Positions 7,680 through 17,803 are shown, counted from the stretch's first letter. The stretch: DNA of 64,000 bases from Plantibacter sp. ME-Dv--P-122b (GCF_030209375.1 NZ_JARVSC010000001.1:558001-622000); one strand, 5' to 3'. The notes: generated from the letters alone by a model not told the origin. Numbers and translations are program-made.

Positions 7680-10600
7680 GTGAGCAACTGGAGCGCCTGG
7701 CTGCGCAAGCGCAAGACGGCGGCGTCCATCACGGCCCTGTCGGTCCTCGTCGCCGTACCGGTGACCGCCGCGCTCATCCACCAGGGTTTTCCCGTCACGG
7801 AGGTCGACCTCGAGTCCCGCGACGTCTGGGTCACCAACGGCGAGTCGCTCCTCGCAGGACGGCTCAATGATCAGATCTCCGAACTCGACGGAGCGGTGTC
7901 GACGGCGTCCAACAACGCCGACGTGCTGCAGGACGGCGACGACGTCTTCCTGCAGGACAAGGCGCTGTCCTCGCTCGAACGGATCGACCCGGCCTTCACG
8001 AGCCTCATCCAGCGCGTCTCGCTGCCGACCGGCGCGACGGTGCACTACGGCGGCGACCGACTCTCGGTCGTGGCGGGGGAGACCGGCAAGCTCTGGTCCG
8101 TCGACGCCGCGGGGGAACTCCGGTTCGACCCGACGGAGACGAAGCCGATCGTCTCCATCGGCAAAGCCGGTCAAGCGGTCGTCACCTCGACGGGCACCAT
8201 CCTCGCGGTCGCACCCGCGAAGGGGATCCTGTACCGCATCCTGCCCGACGGCACGAAGACCGAGTCGAAGCTCCCGAAGCTCGACGACTACCAGTTGAGT
8301 GCTGCCGGTGAGCAGGCGGTCATCCTCGACCTGAAGTCCGGCGACCTCGTGCAGCAGGACGGCTCCGTCGTCGAGCTGCCGGGCAAGCCGCTGAAGATTC
8401 AAGAGCCGTCGGCATCGGACGACGCCGCCGTCATCGCGACCGGCGACTCGCTCGTCCGCGTCCCACTCGGCGGCGGCGACCCGGAGGTGCTCGACGCGGA
8501 CGTCACGACGGCGGCGACGAGTGCGGCCGAGGTCACGGCACCGGTCAACCTCGACGGCTGCATGCACGGTGCCTGGGCCTCCTCCAGCCGGTACGCGGCC
8601 GAGTGCGCCGACAAGAAGCCCGTCATCGAGGACATCAACCCGGAGACCATCGGCCAGCAGCTCGTCTTCCGGGTCAACCGCTCGGTCATCGCCCTGAACA
8701 ACATCCAGACCGGCAACTCCTGGCTCGTGCAGGCGAACATGCGCCTCGTCGACAACTGGGACGAGGTGACGCCTCCGCAGGAGGAGGACGGCGAGGACGG
8801 CGATGAGAAGGCGTCCGAGCAGTCCTTCGAGGACACCCTCGCGGAGCGCACCGAGGAGAACCGTCCGCCGATCGCGCGCGACGACGCGTTCGGCGTCCGT
8901 CCGGGCCGCGCGACGGTCCTGCCGCTGCTCGACAACGACTCCGACGCGGACGGCGACGTCCTGACGATCCAGAACACCAGCGACGTCGCCGCGGAGACCG
9001 GCAAGCTGGAGTACATCGACGGCGGGCGTGCGCTCCAGTTCACCCCGGCCGAGGGCTTCGTGGCCGGGACGACCTCGTTCCGCTACTCCGTCAACGACGG
9101 ACGACCGGGCGGCGTGGCCGAAGCGAACGTGAGCATCGCCATCAAACCGCCCGAGGTCAACGAGCCGCCGACGTCCCACCGCGAGGCCGCCGTCTCGGTC
9201 GAGGCCGGCCAGACGGTCACCTACAACGTGCTCGCCGACTGGCGCGATCCCGACGGTGACGACATCTTCCTCCAGTCGGCCTCGCCGGCGTCCAGCGACC
9301 TCGTCCGGTTCACCCCGGACGGCTTCGTCACGTTCACGCACGCGTCGCCCGAGATGGGTCCGCGCGACGTCAAGTTCGTCGTGTCCGACGGCGTCAACTC
9401 GGCGGAGGGCACCCTCAAGGTCGACGTGCAGCCCGCTGGAGCCCTGAGCCCGATCGGCACACCCGACTTCGTCTCGACGTTCGTCGGCGAGTCGGCGCTC
9501 GTCCAGCCACTCGCGAACGACCAGTCGCCGAGCGGCGCCCCGCTCGGTCTCATCGGCGTCGAAGCGTTGCAGGGTGGGCTCGTGTCCTCGCCGAGCCTCG
9601 AGAAGCAGTCCGTCACCGTGTCCTCGAACGAGCCCGGCACCTACTACCTGAAGTACACGCTCGGCGCCGGCATCGCCTCGAGCATCGGGCTCATCCGCGT
9701 CGATGTCCTCGAGAAGCCCACCGACGTGCGGCCGCCGGTCGCCGTCAAGGACGAAGGCTATCTGCGTCCGAACGAGACGATCACGATCCCGGTCCTCGCC
9801 AACGACGAGTCGCCGGGCGGGCAGGTGCTCGCCGTGCAGTCCGTCTCCGTTCCCGACGAGTCGACCTCGTTGTCCGTCGAGGTCCTCGACAGCGCGGTCA
9901 TCCGCGTCTCCTCCTCAGCGCCGATCGAGCAGCAGCTCCAGTTCACCTACGTCGTGTCCGACGGCACCTCGTCGGCGACGGCGGCCGTGACGGTCGTCCC
10001 GGTGCCACCCCTGCCGAAGCATCAGGCACCGGTCGCGACCGACGATGCGGTCGTCGTCCGCGCGGGCGACATCGCCAACGTCGCAGTGCTCGAGAACGAC
10101 TACCACCCGGACGCGGCGGTCATGCTCGTCGACCGCGAGCTCGTCGACGCCCCGACCGCGGGCCTCGCCTTCGTCGACGACGACGAGGTCCGCTTCCAGG
10201 CGCCGAGCGAACCGGGGACCTACACGACGACGTACCGCGTGTTCGACACCTTCGGTGAGGCCGACACGGCGACGGTCACCTTCAACGTGGTCGGTGAGGA
10301 CAAGAAGAACAACCAGCCGCCCGTCCCGCAGTTGCTCACCTCGCGCGTGTTCGCGGGTGCGACGGTCCGCGTGGACGTCCCCCTCGACGGCCTCGACCCG
10401 AACGGCGACTCGGTCGTCGTCGACGACATCGCCTCGGCACCGCTGCTCGGCCGGGTCATCGAGCAGGGGAGCACCTGGTTCGTCTACGAGGCGGCTCCGG
10501 ACTCCTCCGGCACCGACACCTTCCAGTACCGGGTCAAGGACACCTACGGTGCGGTCGCCGTCGGCACGATCAAGATCGGGGTCATCGGACGCCCGGAGGT

Positions 10601-12926
10601 CGACGGCCAGCCGAACGCGGTCGACGACTACATCGAGGTCCTCCCGGGCAAGGTCGCCTCGGTGCCGGTGCTCTCCAACGACTCCGATCCGAACGGCTAC
10701 AAGCTGAAGCTCGAACCGAAGCTGCTCTCCGTCGACGACGGCCTCACCGCCGAGGTCAGCAAGAGCCGTGTCGTCATCGAAGTGCCGGAGGAGGAGGCGT
10801 TCTTCACGGTCCGGTACCAGATCACCAACGGCAAGGGGGGCATCGACAGCGCCTACATCCAGGTCAAGGTCACGAAGGACGCGAAGCCGCAGTTCCCCGA
10901 GGCTGACGACCACGTCCTCGAGGACGCCGACATCGTCGGCAAGAAGACCATCGACATCGACGTGCTCGACGGTGCGCAGAACCCCGGCGGGTTGATCGAC
11001 GACCTGCAGCCGAGCCTCGAGGGCGCGAACGCCGCCTCGGGCGAGGTCCGCGACGGTGGCACCATCCGGGTGACCCTCACCGACCGACGTCAGGCGATCG
11101 CCTACCGGCTGACGGACCCGGTCACGCAGCTGAGCGGTGCAGCGTTCATCATCGTGCCGGCCGCGACCGACGGTGAGCCGCCACGGATGAAGAGTCCGTT
11201 GCCGGAGCAGATCGTCAAGGTCAACGAGACGCGCACCTGGAAGCTCTCCGACATCACCGAGGCGCCGTCCGGCAAGCCGGTCACGATCGCCTCCGAGGGT
11301 AGCGTCGTCAACTTCCGCGGGAACGGCACCTCGAGCTACGTCGACGACGCCACGATCACCTTCACGCCTGCCAAGGACTACCGCGGACCGGCCTCGGTGA
11401 GCTTCGAGGCCACGGACGGCCGCGAGAGCAAGCTGCTGACGCTGCCGATCACGGTCGGCGACCCGAACCTCGAGGACGTACCGCCGACGTTCACCCCGGT
11501 GACGATCCCCGTCGAAGCGGGTGAACCGGCGATCGTCGTGGACCTTCGCGCCTCGAGCGACCACCCGAACCCGAAGATCCTCGCTGCGCTGTCCTACCAG
11601 GGCCTCACCGGGACGACGGCCGGCGTCCAGGGCAGTCTGTCCGGGTCGCAGCTCACGGTGTCCGCGCCACAGGGTACCCAGCCGGGCACGTCCGCCACGC
11701 TGAACTTCACGGTGAGCTACAAGGAGTACTCGATCCCGGGAACCGTGACGGTCCAGGTCGTCTCGTCGTCCAGGCCGCTCCCGCGTGCCATCGACGACCG
11801 CGTCGAAGAGGGCCGCAAGAACAAGGCCGAGTCGATCAGCGTGCTTGCCAACGACTACAACCCGTTCCCCGACACCCCGCTCAAGATCGTCGACGCCACC
11901 GTGGAGAGCGCGCCGGCCGGTGGAGCGACGGCGACCTTCTCCGGGAGCACGGTGACGGTGACCCCAGGCTCGTCCAAGAGCGGGACCGTCAGCGTCATCT
12001 ACACGATCCAGGACGCGACGAACGACCCCAACCGGAAGGTCCAGGGTCGCATCACTGTCATCGTGAAGGACGTCCCCGATCCGCCGACGATCGCGGTCAA
12101 GAGCGCGAAGAGCGGCAAGATCGTCGTCGTGGTCGGTGGATCGCCGGCCAGCAACGGTTCGCCGATCCAGTCGCACTCGGTGAAGTGGTCCGGCGGCGGC
12201 GACCGACAGTGCACTCCCGGCAACGACTGCTCCTTCGACGTGACGAACGGTCAGAATTACACCTTCAGCGCCTACGCAACCAACGCGGTCGGCAACAGCG
12301 CGAACTCGGAGACGGTCTCCGCCACCGCCTACGGCGTCCCGAGTGCCCCGCAGAATCTGTCGATGAGTGCTGGTGGCGACGCGCCGACGAGCCTGTCGAT
12401 GCGCTGGTCGCAGCCGGCGGACACCGGCGGCGACGTCTCCAGCTACAGCTGGCGGCTCGTCAAGGGCTCGAGTCAGGTCTACAGCGGCACGACCGGAGGG
12501 ACGAGTGCCTCGCAGGATGGTGTGTCGGCCGGCACCTACCAGCTGTACGTCTCCGCGACAGGAAAGGGTGGGACCGGGCCTGAGGCGGGGCCGGTCGAAG
12601 TCACCGTGAAAGACCCGCCGCCGAAGAACCCGAGCGGCTCGATCAGCCGCGGAGACGGGCCTGTCACCTGCCCGAGCGACAACCGTCCCGGCTGCTATCG
12701 CGTCGTCATCAACTGGAACGACTTCGAACCCGGCGCGTACAACATCCATCTCTATGAGAACGGCTCGGTCGTCAGCAGACTCGACGGCCAGAACATCGGC
12801 GCGAGTGGAAGCGCGCAGTTCACTCGGCTGTACGGCAAGACCAACTTCTCCCTGTACGTCAAGTTCACCCGTCTGTCGGACGGCAAGACCTGGGATGTCG
12901 CACAGACCAACGGCACCGACTGGTGA
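7680..12926 (+). CDS. Giant Ig/cadherin-like and FN3 repeat cell-surface protein
   Basis: 1748 residues. GTG start with GGGGGA just upstream. A basic N-terminus and one hydrophobic segment (about 17-35) act as signal anchor. Residues 40-340 look like a beta-propeller-type sensor domain, followed by an acidic linker near 365-390. Tandem bacterial cadherin-like/Ig repeats begin near 393, 490, 590, 685, 780, 878, 975, 1075 and 1365. Many open with a PPxAxDD motif and carry VLxND and DPDGD-like turns that suggest calcium binding. Two FN3 domains lie near 1460-1650, and a final domain has paired Cys. There is no LPXTG sorting signal, so anchoring is by the N-terminal helix. Likely an adhesin or wall-spanning sensor. 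Confidence 0.85.
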   Translation: MSNWSAWLRKRKTAASITALSVLVAVPVTAALIHQGFPVTEVDLESRDVWVTNGESLLAGRLNDQISELDGAVSTASNNADVLQDGDDVFLQDKALSSLERIDPAFTSLIQRVSLPTGATVHYGGDRLSVVAGETGKLWSVDAAGELRFDPTETKPIVSIGKAGQAVVTSTGTILAVAPAKGILYRILPDGTKTESKLPKLDDYQLSAAGEQAVILDLKSGDLVQQDGSVVELPGKPLKIQEPSASDDAAVIATGDSLVRVPLGGGDPEVLDADVTTAATSAAEVTAPVNLDGCMHGAWASSSRYAAECADKKPVIEDINPETIGQQLVFRVNRSVIALNNIQTGNSWLVQANMRLVDNWDEVTPPQEEDGEDGDEKASEQSFEDTLAERTEENRPPIARDDAFGVRPGRATVLPLLDNDSDADGDVLTIQNTSDVAAETGKLEYIDGGRALQFTPAEGFVAGTTSFRYSVNDGRPGGVAEANVSIAIKPPEVNEPPTSHREAAVSVEAGQTVTYNVLADWRDPDGDDIFLQSASPASSDLVRFTPDGFVTFTHASPEMGPRDVKFVVSDGVNSAEGTLKVDVQPAGALSPIGTPDFVSTFVGESALVQPLANDQSPSGAPLGLIGVEALQGGLVSSPSLEKQSVTVSSNEPGTYYLKYTLGAGIASSIGLIRVDVLEKPTDVRPPVAVKDEGYLRPNETITIPVLANDESPGGQVLAVQSVSVPDESTSLSVEVLDSAVIRVSSSAPIEQQLQFTYVVSDGTSSATAAVTVVPVPPLPKHQAPVATDDAVVVRAGDIANVAVLENDYHPDAAVMLVDRELVDAPTAGLAFVDDDEVRFQAPSEPGTYTTTYRVFDTFGEADTATVTFNVVGEDKKNNQPPVPQLLTSRVFAGATVRVDVPLDGLDPNGDSVVVDDIASAPLLGRVIEQGSTWFVYEAAPDSSGTDTFQYRVKDTYGAVAVGTIKIGVIGRPEVDGQPNAVDDYIEVLPGKVASVPVLSNDSDPNGYKLKLEPKLLSVDDGLTAEVSKSRVVIEVPEEEAFFTVRYQITNGKGGIDSAYIQVKVTKDAKPQFPEADDHVLEDADIVGKKTIDIDVLDGAQNPGGLIDDLQPSLEGANAASGEVRDGGTIRVTLTDRRQAIAYRLTDPVTQLSGAAFIIVPAATDGEPPRMKSPLPEQIVKVNETRTWKLSDITEAPSGKPVTIASEGSVVNFRGNGTSSYVDDATITFTPAKDYRGPASVSFEATDGRESKLLTLPITVGDPNLEDVPPTFTPVTIPVEAGEPAIVVDLRASSDHPNPKILAALSYQGLTGTTAGVQGSLSGSQLTVSAPQGTQPGTSATLNFTVSYKEYSIPGTVTVQVVSSSRPLPRAIDDRVEEGRKNKAESISVLANDYNPFPDTPLKIVDATVESAPAGGATATFSGSTVTVTPGSSKSGTVSVIYTIQDATNDPNRKVQGRITVIVKDVPDPPTIAVKSAKSGKIVVVVGGSPASNGSPIQSHSVKWSGGGDRQCTPGNDCSFDVTNGQNYTFSAYATNAVGNSANSETVSATAYGVPSAPQNLSMSAGGDAPTSLSMRWSQPADTGGDVSSYSWRLVKGSSQVYSGTTGGTSASQDGVSAGTYQLYVSATGKGGTGPEAGPVEVTVKDPPPKNPSGSISRGDGPVTCPSDNRPGCYRVVINWNDFEPGAYNIHLYENGSVVSRLDGQNIGASGSAQFTRLYGKTNFSLYVKFTRLSDGKTWDVAQTNGTDW

Positions 12927-12971
12927 CCTCCGTTCCGAATCCCACCCGATGAGAAAGCACCCCACACACCC

Positions 12972-13940
12972 ATGACTGTCACGCAGGAACAGGCCACCTG
13001 GTTCGCCGATGCCTTCGGCAAGCTCGTCGGCAACGTCGAGCAGGCCATCCTCGGCAAGGAGCACGTCATCAAGCTCGTCGTCACGGCCATGCTCTCGGAG
13101 GGACACGTGCTCCTCGAGGACTACCCGGGCACCGGCAAGACCGTGCTCGCGAAGGCGCTCGCGAACACGCTCGACGGCACGAGCTCGCGCATCCAGTTCA
13201 CGCCGGACCTCCTGCCGTCCGACGTCACCGGTGTGACGATCTACGACCAGGGCAAGGGGATCTTCGAGTTCCACAAGGGACCGATCTTCGCCTCCATCGT
13301 GCTGGCGGACGAGATCAACCGTGCCTCGCCGAAGACGCAGTCGGCGCTCCTCGAGGTGATGGAGGAGGGGATCGTCACGATCGACGGCACGAGCTACGAG
13401 GCCGGCCAGCCCTTCATGGTCATCGCGACGCAGAACCCGATCGAGCAGGCCGGAACCTACAAGCTGCCCGAGGCGCAGCTCGACCGCTTCCTCATCAAGA
13501 CGACGCTCGGCTACCCCGACCGCCAGACCTCGGTGAACCTGCTGCTCGACGCCTCGAACCGAGCGCGCGCGACGAAGGTGCAGCCGATCATCGCCTCCAG
13601 CGCGGTCGTCACCATGGCGCAGCTCGCCACCGAGGTGCACGTCGACGCCAGCATCCTCGAGTACGTCGCCGACGTCGTCGCGGCCACCCGCGACGACCAG
13701 GACGTGGCGCTCGGTGTCAGCATGCGTGGTGCGCTCGCCCTCGTGCGCGCGGTCAAGACCTGGGCGATCTCGCAGGGACGCACCTACGTCACCCCCGACG
13801 ACGTCAACGACCTCGCGCAGGCCGTCCTCGCGCACCGCATCATCATCGACCCCGAGTCCGACTTCGCCGGCGTGACCGCGCAGGACGTCGTCGCCCGGGT
13901 CCTCGTCAGCATCGCTCCGCCGGCGTACCGCGCAGCATGA
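12972..13940 (+). CDS. MoxR-family AAA+ ATPase
   Basis: 322 residues. Walker A is DYPGTGKTVLAKAL (about 54-67), Walker B plus sensor is VLADEINRASPKTQSALLEVMEE, and sensor 1 is ATQNPIEQAGTYKLPEAQLDRF, all typical of MoxR/RavA chaperone-like ATPases. In this family the usual partners are a DUF58 protein and a transglutaminase-like membrane protein, exactly the two genes that follow with ATGA and GTGA overlaps. The role is probably maturation or assembly of a cell-envelope complex, plausibly the giant repeat protein encoded immediately upstream. Confidence 0.93.
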   Translation: MTVTQEQATWFADAFGKLVGNVEQAILGKEHVIKLVVTAMLSEGHVLLEDYPGTGKTVLAKALANTLDGTSSRIQFTPDLLPSDVTGVTIYDQGKGIFEFHKGPIFASIVLADEINRASPKTQSALLEVMEEGIVTIDGTSYEAGQPFMVIATQNPIEQAGTYKLPEAQLDRFLIKTTLGYPDRQTSVNLLLDASNRARATKVQPIIASSAVVTMAQLATEVHVDASILEYVADVVAATRDDQDVALGVSMRGALALVRAVKTWAISQGRTYVTPDDVNDLAQAVLAHRIIIDPESDFAGVTAQDVVARVLVSIAPPAYRAA

Positions 13941-15316
13941 GCGAGACCCTCGAGCAGCGCGCCGCCGCCGCGCCGGACGGATCCGATCCGGTCCACCCGG
14001 CGTCGGTCGGCGCGCCTGCCGAGGCGGGCCCGGACGGCCCCGATGCGCACGCCGACGGTGCGCCGGCCCCCGCTCGACGGCCGAACCCGTTCCGCAGCGC
14101 GCTCGACGGCGTCGGTGCCGTCGTCGTGCCCTGGGCCAGGGTCGTCTGGTCCGCCGCGCAGCCCGTGCTCGCTGTGGTCAGCGGCCTCGGCTGGGTGGTG
14201 CTCGCGATCGGCGTCATCGCGACCGTCGCCGGCTTCATCCTGGGGTGGGCTGAGCTCGTCTTCCTCGGCTTCGTGCCGCTGGCCGCGTTGCTGGCCTCCG
14301 TCGCCTACCTCTTCGGGCGGTCGACCTTCCGCATCTCCATCCATCTGAACCCCAGCCGGGTCACCGTCGGGGAGCGCGCGATCGGGCAGGTCCTCATCGC
14401 CAACCCCGGTCACCGCGCCACGACGCCCACGCGCCTCGAGGTCCCCGTGGGCTACGGCCTCGCGGAGTTCGCGATCCCGGCGATCCCGAAGGACGGCGAG
14501 CACGAGGAACTGTTCGCCGTCCCGACGAACCGGCGAGCCGTCATCCCGGCCGGGCCCGCCGTGTCGGTCCGTGGCGACCAGCTCGGTCTGTTGCGCCGCG
14601 AGGTGCGCTGGACGGAACCGGTCGAGCTCTTCGTGCATCCCGAGACCACACGCCTCCACCCGACGGCCGCCGGTCTCATCCGCGACCTCGAGGGCCTCGT
14701 CACGAAGACCATCACGAACAACGACATCTCCTTCCACGCCCTCCGCGGGTACGTCCCCGGTGACGACCGCCGCTACATCCACTGGAAGTCCTCCGCGAAG
14801 ACGGGCCAGCTCATGGTGCGGCAGTTCGAGGAGACGCGGCGGTCCCAGCTCACCATGGTGATGACGACCGACTCCCGCTACTACGCCGACGACGAGGACG
14901 AGTTCGAGTTGGCGGTGTCGCTCACCGCGTCGATCGCGACCCAGGTGATCCTCGACCAGGTGCCGATCAGCGTCGTGACCGACCGGCTCGCGCTGCGGAC
15001 CCACACCGTGACCTCCTTCCTCGACGACAGTTGCCGGCTGCAGCTCGCCGAGGGCACCTTCGACACCCCGCGCACCTTCGCCCGGGAGACCACGAAGCGC
15101 CTCCCGGCACCGAGCGTCGTCATCATCGTCGCCGGTTCGCGACTCGAGGCACAGGAGTACCGGGGGATCCAACGCCTCTTCGGTCCCGACGTCAACGTGT
15201 TCGGCATCCGCGTCGAACGCGGTGCACGGGCCGGCATCAAGGATGTCGCCGGGATGAACGTCATGACGGTCGGGGCGTTGAGCGACCTCGCCAAGGTCAT
15301 GTCGAGGGCCCTGTGA
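13937..15316 (+). CDS. DUF58-domain membrane protein
   Basis: 459 residues. A disordered Ala/Pro-rich N-terminus of about 55 residues precedes two transmembrane helices near 75-140. The DUF58 signature (LRGYVPGDDRRYIHWK, then a QLMVRQFEETR stretch) lies near residues 265-300, followed by a vWA-like alpha/beta fold. The start overlaps the MoxR stop (ATGA) and the stop overlaps the next gene (GTGA), so all three are translationally coupled. Family members act with MoxR ATPases, and their exact biochemistry is unknown. Confidence 0.9.
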   Translation: MSETLEQRAAAAPDGSDPVHPASVGAPAEAGPDGPDAHADGAPAPARRPNPFRSALDGVGAVVVPWARVVWSAAQPVLAVVSGLGWVVLAIGVIATVAGFILGWAELVFLGFVPLAALLASVAYLFGRSTFRISIHLNPSRVTVGERAIGQVLIANPGHRATTPTRLEVPVGYGLAEFAIPAIPKDGEHEELFAVPTNRRAVIPAGPAVSVRGDQLGLLRREVRWTEPVELFVHPETTRLHPTAAGLIRDLEGLVTKTITNNDISFHALRGYVPGDDRRYIHWKSSAKTGQLMVRQFEETRRSQLTMVMTTDSRYYADDEDEFELAVSLTASIATQVILDQVPISVVTDRLALRTHTVTSFLDDSCRLQLAEGTFDTPRTFARETTKRLPAPSVVIIVAGSRLEAQEYRGIQRLFGPDVNVFGIRVERGARAGIKDVAGMNVMTVGALSDLAKVMSRAL

Positions 15317-17766
15317 GCGGGGTCGACGAGCGCACGACCGTGCGCCCCGGACGTGTTCCCGCCGGCTCGGCCGCGGACGTCGACGTCCAGGGCATCATCC
15401 CGACCTTCGTCGCGCCGTGGCCGTTGCCCGGCCGCTCCTGGATCGACCTCACGGTCGTCTTCGTCCTCGCGGCCCTCGGTCTGCTCGGCTTCGGTGCGGC
15501 CCTCAGCGGCACCGGGTTCCTCCTCGCCGGCCTCGGCGGTCTCGCGCTCGGCATGGCCGTCGGTGTCGCCTCGCACGCCCTCCGGTTGAACGCCCTCCTG
15601 ACCGGCCTCTCGACGGTGCTCGTCTTCTACCTCTTCGGCAGTGCCCTGGCGATGCCGTCCGTGGCGACGTTCGCGGTCCTCCCGAACCTGCGGACCCTCG
15701 GTGGGATCAGCATCGGCGCGGTGTTCGGGTGGAAGGACTTCGTCACCCTGCAGACCCCGCTGAGCGCGCCCGCCTACATCATGACCCTGCCCTACGTCGC
15801 GGGGATACTCGTCGGGGTCGTCTCCGCCGTGCTCGCCGTCCGGTGGCTCCCGCGCCGTCCGCAGGTCGCCGTACGCTGTGCCATCCTGCTCGTCGGCCCG
15901 ACCGTGCTGTACGCCCTCGGCGTCCTCCTCGGCACGCAGACACCGTTCCTGGCGGCCGTCCGCGGGATCGCGTTCGCGCTCATCGCCCTCCTCTGGCTCG
16001 GATGGCGTCCGGGCGCCGGTCGTGGCGAGAACGCTGCAGCGTCGACCACCGCCGTCCTCCGGCGCAAGAAGATCATCGGTACGGCCGTCCTCGCCGCCGT
16101 CGCGGTCGTCGTCGGCGGCGGTGCGGCCGTGGTCGCCTCGCCGTCCACGGACTCCCGGTTCGTCCTCCGCGAGGTCGTCACCCCGCCGTTCGACCCGCTG
16201 GAGTACCCGAGCCCGCTCGCCGGGTTCCGCGAGTACACGAAGGACCTCGCCGAGACCAAGCTCTTCACCGCCACCGGCCTCGAGCCGGGGGATCGCATCC
16301 GTCTGGCGGCCATGGACAGCTACGACGGACGCCTGTGGACCGTCTCGGGACCGTCCACGGCGACCGACGGCTCCGGTGCCTTCGAACTCGTCGGCGACCA
16401 CCTTCCCGGACCGAAGCTCATCACCGCCGGTAGCGACCGTCGGGTGTCGATCGACATCACCGGCTACGACGACATCTGGGTGCCCAGTGTCGGGTACCCG
16501 AGCGCGCTCACCCTCGACGGCAAGGCTTCCGAGCGATCCGAGGACATCCGCTACAACGCCGAGAGCGGCGCGGCCGTCATCACCTCGGGCATCGGCAAGG
16601 GTGACGACTACGAGGAGCGGACCACGACGCAGGCGGTCCCGAGCGATACGGCCCTCGCGACGACCCCGACCGCGCCGGTCGAGCTGCCGCCCGTCACGAA
16701 CATCCCCGACATCGTCGTCGCGAAGGCCTCGGAGTTCGTCGGCACCGAGACGACGCCGATGGGGCAGCTGCGCGCGATCGAGCAGACGCTCCGCACCACC
16801 GGGTTCCTCAGCCACGGGCTCGCTTCGGACAGCTCTCCGTCACGCGCCGGCCACGGCGCCGACCGCATGTCGGAGCTGTTCACCCGCACACCGATGGTCG
16901 GCGACGAGGAGCAGTACGCCTCGGCGTTCGCCCTCATGGCACGATCGCTCGGCTACCCCGCGCGGGTCGTCATGGGCTTCGCGCCCGAGGTGACCGAGGG
17001 CCAGGGTTCCGTGCAGGTCGTCGGGGACGACGTGACGGCGTGGGTCGAGGTGCCCTTCGAAGGGTACGGCTGGGTCGCGTTCTCGCCGACCCCCGATGAG
17101 ACCGAGATCCCGCAGGACCAGGATCCCAAGCCCAAGACCGAGCCGCAGCCGCAGGTGCGTCAGCCGCCACGCAGCGACAACCTCGACGACAGCCTCCTCA
17201 CCGAGGCCTCGATCGACGACGGGGACGACAAGGACAAGGACGACGGACTCGTGATCCCGGAATGGGTGTGGTGGCTCGCGCTGATCGTGGGTGTCCCGGT
17301 GTCGCTGTACGTCATCCCGCTCCTCGCCATCTCCGGTGCGAAGCGTCGGCGGACGAAGCGTCGCCGCGCGGCCAGTGGTGACCGCAGCGCCGCCGGTGCG
17401 TGGGACGAGCTGATCGACCGCTACGCCGAACTCGGGTACACGGTGCCCGAGGCCGCCACGCGGTCGACCACGGCATCCGCGCTCGGAGCCCAGGAACCGG
17501 AGGGCGCTACGACGCTCACCGCGCTCGCGGGGACGACCGACGATGTCGTCTTCTCCGGTCGTGACGTGGACGACACGACGGCCGACGAGCTGTGGCAGCG
17601 GTCGGAGGCCGAGGCGTCCCGGGCACAGGGAGCGCTCGGCTGGTTCGCCCGCCAGCGGAGCCGGTTCCGCTACCGGGCGAAGCGCAGTCTCGTGAGCCGG
17701 CTGCAGCCGTCCGGTGCGCTCGCCCGTCGAGCAGCACGCGACCAGCGCGCCGCCGGAGGCCGCTGA
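15313..17766 (+). CDS. Transglutaminase-fold membrane protein lacking the catalytic triad
   Basis: 817 residues from GTG 15313, which overlaps the DUF58 stop. An in-frame run upstream of it is read through the DUF58 gene and is rejected. At least six transmembrane helices lie within about 35-280. A large extracellular region contains the transglutaminase core near 475-600, and a final helix near 650 precedes a cytoplasmic tail. Where papain-like transglutaminases have Cys in a (C)EQ[FY]A motif this protein has EEQYASAF (Glu532). Where they have HAWVE it has TAWVE (Thr575). Where they have FDPTP it has FSPTP (Ser591). All three catalytic residues are gone, so it is most likely a non-enzymatic partner of MoxR/DUF58. 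Confidence 0.88.
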   Translation: MSGVDERTTVRPGRVPAGSAADVDVQGIIPTFVAPWPLPGRSWIDLTVVFVLAALGLLGFGAALSGTGFLLAGLGGLALGMAVGVASHALRLNALLTGLSTVLVFYLFGSALAMPSVATFAVLPNLRTLGGISIGAVFGWKDFVTLQTPLSAPAYIMTLPYVAGILVGVVSAVLAVRWLPRRPQVAVRCAILLVGPTVLYALGVLLGTQTPFLAAVRGIAFALIALLWLGWRPGAGRGENAAASTTAVLRRKKIIGTAVLAAVAVVVGGGAAVVASPSTDSRFVLREVVTPPFDPLEYPSPLAGFREYTKDLAETKLFTATGLEPGDRIRLAAMDSYDGRLWTVSGPSTATDGSGAFELVGDHLPGPKLITAGSDRRVSIDITGYDDIWVPSVGYPSALTLDGKASERSEDIRYNAESGAAVITSGIGKGDDYEERTTTQAVPSDTALATTPTAPVELPPVTNIPDIVVAKASEFVGTETTPMGQLRAIEQTLRTTGFLSHGLASDSSPSRAGHGADRMSELFTRTPMVGDEEQYASAFALMARSLGYPARVVMGFAPEVTEGQGSVQVVGDDVTAWVEVPFEGYGWVAFSPTPDETEIPQDQDPKPKTEPQPQVRQPPRSDNLDDSLLTEASIDDGDDKDKDDGLVIPEWVWWLALIVGVPVSLYVIPLLAISGAKRRRTKRRRAASGDRSAAGAWDELIDRYAELGYTVPEAATRSTTASALGAQEPEGATTLTALAGTTDDVVFSGRDVDDTTADELWQRSEAEASRAQGALGWFARQRSRFRYRAKRSLVSRLQPSGALARRAARDQRAAGGR

Positions 17767-17803
17767 GGCCGATGCGGCCGCCGAGGCGCTACCCTCGGTG
17801 AGT

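Noticed and set aside
6714-9341. 875-codon antisense open frame
   Set aside because: Crosses two recognised plus-strand genes and shows no motif. Typical shadow in high-GC DNA, like those at 14881-16815 and 50201-52300.
9915-13835. 1306-codon open frame antisense to the giant surface protein gene
   Set aside because: A GC-skew shadow: the composition is Arg/Asp/Val-rich noise, and the plus-strand frames have clear domains.
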